Both the position numbers and the translations under genes were made by a program. A stretch of DNA of 5,031 nt from Synergistaceae bacterium (GTDB lineage Bacteria > Synergistota > Synergistia > Synergistales > Synergistaceae): assembly GCA_030531285.1 (NCBI GenBank), contig JAUNNW010000100.1, positions 1 through 5,031 of the forward strand, given 5' to 3'. Of this stretch, positions 1 to 5,031 are shown in pieces. The notes below the pieces were generated by a model that did no database searches, was not told the DNA's origin, and saw nothing but the letters and a program-made list of their open reading frames with translations. Positions within the stretch are counted from its first letter, which is position 1; each line of letters starts with the position of its first letter.

Positions 1-1690
1 CCGCCATGGACTGCGCTATTACGGGACCTATACCTTCCGTCGTTTCAAGCCCGCTTTCGTTTTCAAGCGACGCTTTCATAACCGCATCGAGCGAGCGGAA
101 ACGTTCCGCAATGTCATTCGCCGTTTTTTCACCGACATTTCTTATGCCGAGAGCGTTTATTAAAGCGCCGAGCGGGCGTTTTTTTGAATTTTCTATCGCT
201 TCTGCGAGATTTTGCGCCGATTTTGCCCCCATTCTCTCAAGCATCCCTATTTCAAGCACGGATATGGCGTACAAATCCGCAACGTTTTGTATCATTTTGC
301 TGTCAACGAGCTGTGACACAAGTTTTTCGCCGAGTCCGCGTATGTCCATAGCCTGCCGTGAACCAAAATGTTCTATTCTTTCCTTTATCTGTGCCGGACA
401 TGCACTGTTTGTACATTTTATCGCGGCTTCTCCGTCTATTCTCAGCGCCTTTGCGCCGCAGATAGGACAGATGTCAGGTATTCTGAAAGGAAGCGATTCT
501 GCCGGACGTTTCGAAAATTCCACCCGCACAACCTCGGGAATAATTTCCCCTGCTTTGTGCACCCAAACGCTGTCGCCAATGCGAACGTCTTTTCTGTCAA
601 GCTCGTCCTGATTGTGGAGGCTTGCTCTTTGAACAATAGTTCCGGCAAGACGGACAGGTTCAAAAACCGCCGTCGGCGTCAAAGTTCCCGTTCTTCCGAC
701 CGTTACCTCTATGTCAAGCACTTTTGCAAGTTTTTCTTCCGGCGGAAATTTAAAGGCTATCGCCCAGCGCGGCGCATGGCTAGTTTCACCGAGTTCTTCC
801 CTAAGCCGCAGTTCGTTGAGCTTTACGACAACGCCGTCTGTGTCTATGCGGTGCGAAAATCTTTTTTCCGTCCAGCCGTCAAGATATTCGTTGATTTCGG
901 CAAGGCTGCCGCAGAGCTTTTCAGACTCCTGAACGGGAAGCCCCCATGCACGCAGTTTGTCAAGCATTCCCTGCTGAGTAGTCACGCCGTAACGCTCCGG
1001 TGCAACAATCTGATAAAGATAAATACTCAGCCTGCGACGCGCCGTTACGGAAGGGTCAAGCTGTCTGAGGCTGCCTGCCGCCGCGTTTCTGGGATTCGCG
1101 AAAAGCGTTTCGTCCCTTTCTTCACGCTCCGCGTTCAGCAGTGCAAAATCTTCCTTGTCCATGCACACTTCGCCGCGAACCTCAACAATGCCCGGGATTT
1201 TTTCGGCAAGTTCAAGCGGCAGCGTCTTTATCGTTTTGAGATTTTCGGTAACGTCTTCGCCGACACGTCCGTTGCCACGCGTGGAACCGCTTTTGAAAAC
1301 GCCGTCCTCGTATATCAGTGAAGCCGAAAGCCCGTCTATTTTCGGCTCGCAAAGCACTTCCATGTTCTGTTTTTCAAACGAAGCCGCAAGCTTTTCGTAA
1401 AATTTCTGCAGTTCGTCACGGTCAAGCGCATTGTCGAGACTCATCATCGGAACAACGTGTTCAACCTTTCCGAAACCTTCCTTCGCCGCTCCGCCTACGC
1501 GCTGCGTCGGCGATGCGGCGGAAACAAGCTCCGGATGCTCTTTTTCGAGCAGTTCAAGCTCTTTTGCAAGCCTGTCATATTCATAGTCGCTGATTTCGGG
1601 GGCGTCCTGCTCGTAATAAAGCCCTGCGTGGCGGTCAAGTTCCGCACGCAGCTGTTCAGCTCTTTTCCTGAAATCAGCGGTTTCAATCAT
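1..1690 (-). CDS. ligA: NAD-dependent DNA ligase LigA (3' end beyond window)
   Basis: Seals nicks in duplex DNA during replication and repair, using NAD+ to adenylate an active-site lysine. I translated this frame by hand from the ATG at 1690; it stays open for 563 codons to the left edge. Seen in order: the Ia domain (about 1-70) with the YYEQDAPEISDYEYD stretch that contacts NAD+; the nucleotidyltransferase domain with catalytic K117 in KIDG, STRGNGRVGEDVT, E174 in VRGEV, FANPRNAAAGSLRQLD, and D285/K290 in DGVVVKLN; the OB fold with VGRTGTLTPTAVFEPV; a Cys4 zinc finger (C408, C411, C426, C431); and helix-hairpin-helix repeats up to GIGPVIAQSM at the edge. Numbering tracks E. coli LigA (about 670 residues) closely, so roughly 100 residues, mainly the BRCT domain, lie outside. 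No catalytic residue is missing. It follows lysS by 3 bases with its ribosome site inside lysS, so it is probably cotranscribed. Identification is essentially certain. Confidence 0.98.
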   Translation of the reverse strand, partial: MIETADFRKRAEQLRAELDRHAGLYYEQDAPEISDYEYDRLAKELELLEKEHPELVSAASPTQRVGGAAKEGFGKVEHVVPMMSLDNALDRDELQKFYEKLAASFEKQNMEVLCEPKIDGLSASLIYEDGVFKSGSTRGNGRVGEDVTENLKTIKTLPLELAEKIPGIVEVRGEVCMDKEDFALLNAEREERDETLFANPRNAAAGSLRQLDPSVTARRRLSIYLYQIVAPERYGVTTQQGMLDKLRAWGLPVQESEKLCGSLAEINEYLDGWTEKRFSHRIDTDGVVVKLNELRLREELGETSHAPRWAIAFKFPPEEKLAKVLDIEVTVGRTGTLTPTAVFEPVRLAGTIVQRASLHNQDELDRKDVRIGDSVWVHKAGEIIPEVVRVEFSKRPAESLPFRIPDICPICGAKALRIDGEAAIKCTNSACPAQIKERIEHFGSRQAMDIRGLGEKLVSQLVDSKMIQNVADLYAISVLEIGMLERMGAKSAQNLAEAIENSKKRPLGALINALGIRNVGEKTANDIAERFRSLDAVMKASLENESGLETTEGIGPVIAQSMA

Positions 1691-1693
1691 AAA

Positions 1694-3205
1694 TTATTCC
1701 TTAGGTCTCATGGTCGGGAAGATGATGATATCGCGGATTGACTCCGCATTCGTCAGAAGCATGCAGATGCGGTCAATTCCCATTCCCATTCCGCCCGTAG
1801 GAGGCATTCCGTATTCAAGCGCATTGATAAAATCTTCGTCGAACGGATGTGACTCGTCGTCGCCTGCCGCGCGTTTGCGCTGCTGGTCTTCAAAACGTTT
1901 TCTCTGGTCAAGAGGGTCATTCAGTTCGCTGAAAGCGTTTGCGATTTCCCAGCCGTTAATGTAAAGCTCGAAACGCTCAGTCATGTCAGGATTGTCGGGA
2001 CAACGCTTGGCAAGAGGAGAAACAGCCGTCGGGAACATCGTTACAAAGGTCGGCTGTATCAGCTTGTCTTCAACGTATTCGTCAAAGAATTTCGGAAGAA
2101 TTTCCCAGCGTGTGTCAGCATCAAGAATTTCAATATTTCTCGCCTTTGCTTCTTTTCTTGCGTCTTCGTCGGAAATCGTTTCAAAGTCAATTCCGGAATA
2201 TTCCTTAACAAGTTCACTCATCGTCGCGCGGCGGAACGGCGGCGTAAGGTCGATCTCTTTGTCCCTGTAAACAACCTTTCTTCCGCCGAGGTCGTCGGCG
2301 GCGGCAACTATAAGCTGCTCCGTAAGATCCATCATTCCTTCATAATTGCTGTACGGCCAGTAGACTTCAAGCGATGTAAATTCGGGATTGTGACGCTGAT
2401 CCATGCCCTCGTTCCTAAATTGGCGGCCTATTTCGTACACGCGCCCAAGCATACCGACGACGAGGCGTTTGAGGTGAAGCTCCGTCGCGATGCGCAGATA
2501 CATGTCAATATCGAGCGTGTTGTGGTGCGTGATAAACGGACGGGCATTGGCGCCTCCGGCTATCGGGGAGAGAATCGGCGTTTCAACTTCAAGCGTGCCG
2601 TTTTCGTCAAGCACCCTGCGGAAGGTGCGGATAATCTGCGTACGTTTGCGGAAAACATCGCGAACCTCCTGATTTGCGATAAGGTCAACGTAACGCTGTC
2701 TATAACGCGTTTCCATATCGGTAAGTCCGTGCCATTTTTCAGGCATCGGGCGCAGTGCTTTTGAAAGCAGCGAAAATTCCTTAACTGCAAGCGTGAGTTC
2801 ACCGCGCATGGTGCGGAAAGGGGTGCCGACTATGCCTATAAAATCTCCGGCGTCAACCCATTTTTTAAAGAATGTGTAGCGTTCCTCTCCGAGCACGTCA
2901 AACTGGAAACAGAGCTGTATTTTTTCATCTCCGTCCTCGAAGCCGGCGAAAGCCGTCTTGCCGTGGCGGCGAAGGATCATAAGGCGTCCGGCCGTGCTGA
3001 TGTTTGCGTCTTCTGCCCATTCGTTTTCCTTCAGGTAATCAAATTTTTCGCGGACATACGCAAGATTGTGTTCGACGTTCCAGCTTGTCTGCTTGAACGG
3101 GTCGTAATTTTCCTCCTCGCGGAGACGGAACAGTTTGTCCTTGCGCTGCTTGAAAACTTCTTCTTCGGAAACCTGATTCTGCTGTACGTTTTTCTCGTCT
3201 GCCAT
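1694..3205 (-). CDS. lysS: Lysyl-tRNA synthetase, class II
   Basis: Charges tRNA-Lys with lysine using ATP in the cytoplasm. From the ATG at 3205 the protein has 503 residues, the usual length of bacterial class II LysRS. Seen: a charged N-terminal helix; an OB-fold anticodon-binding domain (about 65-150, TAGRLMILRRHGKTAFAGF); the KALRPMPEKWHGLTD linker (149-163); motif 1 around GTLEVETPILSPIAGGANARPF-like residues 203-224; motif 2 at 255-282 with the RNEG loop (264-267) and RHNPEFTSLE; ATP/Mg-binding acidic residues E420 and E427 in WEIANAFSELND; and motif 3 at 466-484 (GMPPTGGMGMGIDR). All class II landmarks are intact. Start choice: GTG at 3214 would add three residues (MFF), but it forms part of the GGGGTG Shine-Dalgarno that sits six bases before the ATG, so the ATG is preferred. 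It lies 46 bases after dus and 3 before ligA, same strand. The class I LysRS is excluded by these motifs. Confidence 0.98.
   Translation of the reverse strand: MADEKNVQQNQVSEEEVFKQRKDKLFRLREEENYDPFKQTSWNVEHNLAYVREKFDYLKENEWAEDANISTAGRLMILRRHGKTAFAGFEDGDEKIQLCFQFDVLGEERYTFFKKWVDAGDFIGIVGTPFRTMRGELTLAVKEFSLLSKALRPMPEKWHGLTDMETRYRQRYVDLIANQEVRDVFRKRTQIIRTFRRVLDENGTLEVETPILSPIAGGANARPFITHHNTLDIDMYLRIATELHLKRLVVGMLGRVYEIGRQFRNEGMDQRHNPEFTSLEVYWPYSNYEGMMDLTEQLIVAAADDLGGRKVVYRDKEIDLTPPFRRATMSELVKEYSGIDFETISDEDARKEAKARNIEILDADTRWEILPKFFDEYVEDKLIQPTFVTMFPTAVSPLAKRCPDNPDMTERFELYINGWEIANAFSELNDPLDQRKRFEDQQRKRAAGDDESHPFDEDFINALEYGMPPTGGMGMGIDRICMLLTNAESIRDIIIFPTMRPKE
1698..1702 (-). promoter_or_regulatory. 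Ribosome binding site of ligA inside the end of lysS
   Basis: The coding strand reads AAGGA eight bathes of spacing short of nothing else: it is formed by the final Lys-Glu codons (AAG GAA) of lysS and lies seven bases before the ligA ATG at 1690 once the core AAGGA is counted to 1698. The ribosome terminating on lysS would sit on this site, which suggests coupled translation of lysS and ligA. Confidence 0.65.
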
Positions 3206-3251
3206 AAAAAACACCCCATAAATTTATTTTTGCAAATCTATAAAATTCTTT
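3206..3251 (-). other. dus-lysS intergenic spacer
   Basis: This 46-base AT-rich gap is the only noncoding stretch of any size in the window. It contains the lysS Shine-Dalgarno and a T6 tract just before the ATG, but no stem-loop followed by T residues, so there is no sign of an intrinsic terminator. It is too short for a T-box leader. In many Firmicutes greA occupies this slot; here no gene fits. Confidence 0.8.
3212..3217 (-). promoter_or_regulatory. Ribosome binding site of lysS
   Basis: GGGGTG on the coding strand, followed by six T residues and then ATG at 3205. It resembles the GGAGGTG anti-Shine-Dalgarno complement and has good spacing. It decides the start: the alternative in-frame GTG at 3214-3212 is part of this site, leaving that GTG without a well-placed site of its own. 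Confidence 0.65.
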
Positions 3252-4277
3252 TTAATCCGCCGGAACGTCAGCGGTTTCTTTCCAGTTCAGTATAACTTCT
3301 CTCATTTCAGGCCAGCTGCGCAGAAACGCAACCTGCCTCCTTAATTCCGCGGCACCGCGAAGTCCCCTGAAAACAGCCCCCGTTGCCCTGTGAGCCATAA
3401 CAAGTGCATGAGACTCCCCTTCGCGTTCGTAGACTGCATCGCAAAGCATGCATATCAGCTCTGCCTGTGTTTCTGCGGAAGGCTCGCTGTATTTTTTGTC
3501 AATGCAGGCGCCGAGTTTTGCAAGCGTTTTCGGAATGAGGCATAAATCTTTCAAAATACCGCGTGCGGCAAGAACAGAGCAGCAGCCCATACCGAGATAT
3601 TCCTCAAAATCCTCCGGCGTATAGCAGTCACCGCTTGCGGAAATCATTTTGGGAAAACGCTCTGCCGCACTGCGCACAATTTCCCTGTCCGCCCTGCCTT
3701 CATAACGCTGAGCCTGCGTCCTGCCGTGGATAAAAAGCTGGTCTGCCCCGGCGTTCAGCAGTTTTTCACAAAAACTCAGCGTTTCCGCGTCTTCCGCGCT
3801 GCGCCGTATCTTTGCCCATACGGGAAGCCCCGTATCTTTCAGCGAAGCGATTATTTCCGCCGCCTTTTCAGGTTCCCCAAGCAGAGCGGAACCGCTGCCT
3901 TTTTTTGTAACCTTCGGCATCGGACATGCCATGTTTATCTCCACAGCGTCAAAACGCCGTATTTCAAACGCAAGTTCCGCGCCCTTTCTAACGTCCGCCG
4001 CATTAGATCCGAAAAGCTGAAGCACGGCAGGACTCTGTTCATCTTCGCCGTAAAGCAGTTCCTTTGTTTTTCTGCCCTTGTAACACAGTCCGAGCGCGCT
4101 CACCATTTCCGTATGCACAAGGCCTGCGCCCAGCTGCCTGTAAAACTTCCTGACGGAATAATAGGTTATTCCCGCAAGAGGCGCCAGCCATATCGGATTG
4201 CAGACCTCCACGCCGCCGATTTTTTTCGGCCAGCCCAGAAGCGTAAAATCTCCGGCAAGGTAGCTGCTATTTGGCAT
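3252..4277 (-). CDS. dus: tRNA-dihydrouridine synthase (Dus family, COG0042 type)
   Basis: FMN-dependent enzyme that reduces specific uridines in tRNA to dihydrouridine using NADPH. The 341-residue protein shows the Dus TIM barrel: KIGGVEVCNPIWLAPLAGIT (19-38), GAGLVHTEMVSA (50-61), QLFGSNAADV (87-96), the active-site segment NMACPMPKVTKKGSGSALL (115-133) with probable catalytic C118 and K122, AKIRRS (155-160) and LFIHGRTQAQRYEG (181-194). The C-terminal helical tRNA-binding part (about 250-335) holds AHRATGAVFRGLRG, corresponding to the family's R-K-H-x-x-WY-like region. Two phosphate-side FMN motifs are altered: ASGD (214-217) where GNGD is usual, and AARG (237-240) where GRG is usual. The ATG at 4277 overlaps the end of coaX by 11 bases; GTG at residue 23 would cut off the first barrel strand and is unlikely. 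It is nearest in layout to DusB-like proteins of Firmicutes, but I would not assign the B subtype or the target uridine from sequence alone. Confidence 0.93.
   Translation of the reverse strand: MPNSSYLAGDFTLLGWPKKIGGVEVCNPIWLAPLAGITYYSVRKFYRQLGAGLVHTEMVSALGLCYKGRKTKELLYGEDEQSPAVLQLFGSNAADVRKGAELAFEIRRFDAVEINMACPMPKVTKKGSGSALLGEPEKAAEIIASLKDTGLPVWAKIRRSAEDAETLSFCEKLLNAGADQLFIHGRTQAQRYEGRADREIVRSAAERFPKMISASGDCYTPEDFEEYLGMGCCSVLAARGILKDLCLIPKTLAKLGACIDKKYSEPSAETQAELICMLCDAVYEREGESHALVMAHRATGAVFRGLRGAAELRRQVAFLRSWPEMREVILNWKETADVPAD
4267..4277 (-). other. coaX/dus coding overlap, likely translational coupling
   Basis: The dus ATG (4277-4275) lies inside the last codons of coaX, whose TAG stop occupies 4269-4267; the two frames overlap by 11 bases. 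Upstream of the ATG the only purine-rich candidate is GAGAG at 4284-4280, just two bases from the start and so poorly spaced. Ribosomes finishing coaX are therefore likely to help start dus. The overlap is seen directly; the coupling is inference. Confidence 0.7.
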
Positions 4278-5031
4278 TTCTCTCGTAAATTATCCTCAGT
4301 CCGTCAAGCGTGAGCCACGGGTCACACTCCGAAACAAGCGATGAATATTTTGTAAAAATGTGCGAATGTCCGCCTGTTGCCACAAGCCTGCAATCATAGC
4401 CCAGCTCTCTGTTTATCTCGCGTATAAGGGTATCAACCATGCCTACTGTTCCGTAAACTATGCCCGACTGAAGAGCTTCGATAGTGTTTCCGCCGACGTA
4501 ATGCTGCGGAGCGGAAAGCGAAACCTTAGGAAGCTTTGCCGTACCTTCGAAAAGCGCACCCATACCCAGTTCCATTCCCGGGGAAATAGTGCCGCCAAGA
4601 TACGCGCCGTCCTTTGAAATAACGTCAAGGGTAATCGCGGTTCCGAGGTCAACGACTACGAGCGGACAGCCGTATTTTTCAATTCCCGCGACGGCGTTTG
4701 CAAGTCGGTCTGCGCCTATGCCCGTGGGGTTCTTCATAGCTATTTTAAGACCACTGACCATACGTGAGGAAACCCTAAGGCACTGCACACCGATATAATT
4801 TTCGACGCCCTGAATGAAAATATCGTCAAGCGGAGGCACGACGCTTGCATAGACAGCGCCGGTTATCTGCGATCTGTCAATTGAAAACGTGTCAAGCAGA
4901 CTGTGCATCGTGAAGCCGATTTCGTCCACAGTCTGTTTTTTTGACGTCAGCCGCCAGTGTCTGACAAGCTTCTGCCCGTCATAAACGCCCATAGTCGTAT
5001 TTGTGTTGCCTACGTCCAGAACAAGAAGCAT
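4267..5031 (-). CDS. coaX: Type III pantothenate kinase (CoaX)
   Basis: Phosphorylates pantothenate with ATP, the first step of coenzyme A synthesis, in the cytoplasm. The type III enzyme belongs to the acetate/sugar kinase-Hsp70-actin (ASKHA) fold and is known to be insensitive to CoA feedback and dependent on a monovalent cation. The 254-residue length is normal. Seen: the N-terminal phosphate-binding loop DVGNTNTTMG (6-15), NPTGIGADRLAN (101-112) with probable catalytic D109, the second phosphate motif VVDLGTAITLD (126-136), GGTISPGMELGM (146-157), LFEGTAKLP (160-168), GGNTIEALQSGIVYG (180-194), the adenosine-side ATGGH (218-222) and a closing LTLDGLRIIYERN. The ATG occupies the last three bases of the window and gives the typical M-L-L-x-L-D-x-G-N-T start, so it is probably the true start, although the ribosome site and any promoter are outside. 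First visible gene of the putative operon; overlaps dus by 11 bases. Confidence 0.97.
   Translation of the reverse strand: MLLVLDVGNTNTTMGVYDGQKLVRHWRLTSKKQTVDEIGFTMHSLLDTFSIDRSQITGAVYASVVPPLDDIFIQGVENYIGVQCLRVSSRMVSGLKIAMKNPTGIGADRLANAVAGIEKYGCPLVVVDLGTAITLDVISKDGAYLGGTISPGMELGMGALFEGTAKLPKVSLSAPQHYVGGNTIEALQSGIVYGTVGMVDTLIREINRELGYDCRLVATGGHSHIFTKYSSLVSECDPWLTLDGLRIIYERNAK

Noticed and set aside
6..611. A 201-codon open frame on the plus strand, very rich in serine.
   Set aside because: Antisense to the zinc-finger and helix-hairpin-helix part of ligA; low-complexity composition typical of a complement of real coding sequence.
442..663. A 73-codon minus-strand frame inside ligA.
   Set aside because: It is out of frame with ligA and covers the conserved OB-fold and zinc-finger coding region, so it is a shadow, not a small gene.
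368..1321. A 317-codon open frame on the plus strand.
   Set aside because: It lies wholly antisense to ligA, whose frame carries every expected motif. The plus-strand product is rich in Arg, Phe and Cys with no recognisable domain, as expected of a shadow frame.
3206..3214. GTG at 3214 as the lysS start, adding MFF.
   Set aside because: The GTG belongs to the Shine-Dalgarno GGGGTG that serves the ATG at 3205; the extra residues have no counterpart that I recognise in the family.
3237..3265. A possible internal promoter for lysS, with TATAGA (3242-3237) as a -10 element.
   Set aside because: At 17 bases upstream the best -35 match is only TTCCGG, which is weak; AT-rich spacers give such -10 matches by chance.
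3726..4313. A 195-codon open frame on the plus strand.
   Set aside because: Antisense to dus and the end of coaX; no domain, no ribosome site recognised.
1..5031. A novel accessory system, mobile element, CRISPR array or RNA gene.
   Set aside because: Both strands are explained by four complete or edge-cut housekeeping genes; I saw no direct or inverted repeat arrays, no tRNA-like or riboswitch-like stretch, and only 49 noncoding bases.

Overview
The window is a run of four tightly packed housekeeping genes, all on the minus strand. In transcription order (right to left) they are coaX (type III pantothenate kinase), dus (tRNA-dihydrouridine synthase), lysS (class II lysyl-tRNA synthetase) and ligA (NAD-dependent DNA ligase). 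The coaX start codon lies exactly at the right edge. ligA runs off the left edge after 563 codons, so its C-terminal BRCT domain and stop are not visible.

Layout: 5031-4267 coaX; an 11-base overlap into dus (4277-3252); a 46-base AT-rich gap carrying the lysS Shine-Dalgarno; lysS (3205-1694, with a GTG nine bases upstream as a less likely start); a 3-base gap; ligA (1690 to beyond 1). The ligA ribosome binding site is embedded in the last codons of lysS. No internal terminator, convincing promoter, RNA gene, repeat array, CRISPR or mobile element was seen, and almost every base is coding. The arrangement looks like one operon whose promoter lies beyond the right edge.

Organism: a bacterium of roughly balanced base composition, judged by eye. 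The coaX-dus-lysS neighbourhood is well known from Firmicutes (often with greA between dus and lysS) and related lineages. The addition of ligA directly after lysS, and the general sequence style, make me lean towards Synergistetes (Synergistota), with a Firmicute as the alternative. This is inference from memory and not proven by the window.

Functionally the genes cover cofactor supply (coenzyme A), tRNA modification, tRNA charging and DNA nick sealing. They share no single pathway; the cluster is a conserved housekeeping neighbourhood. I looked for a novel system and did not find one. The points worth a second look are the divergent FMN-site motifs of Dus, the same-frame lysS/ligA junction, the coaX/dus overlap, the missing greA and several in-phase A7 runs.
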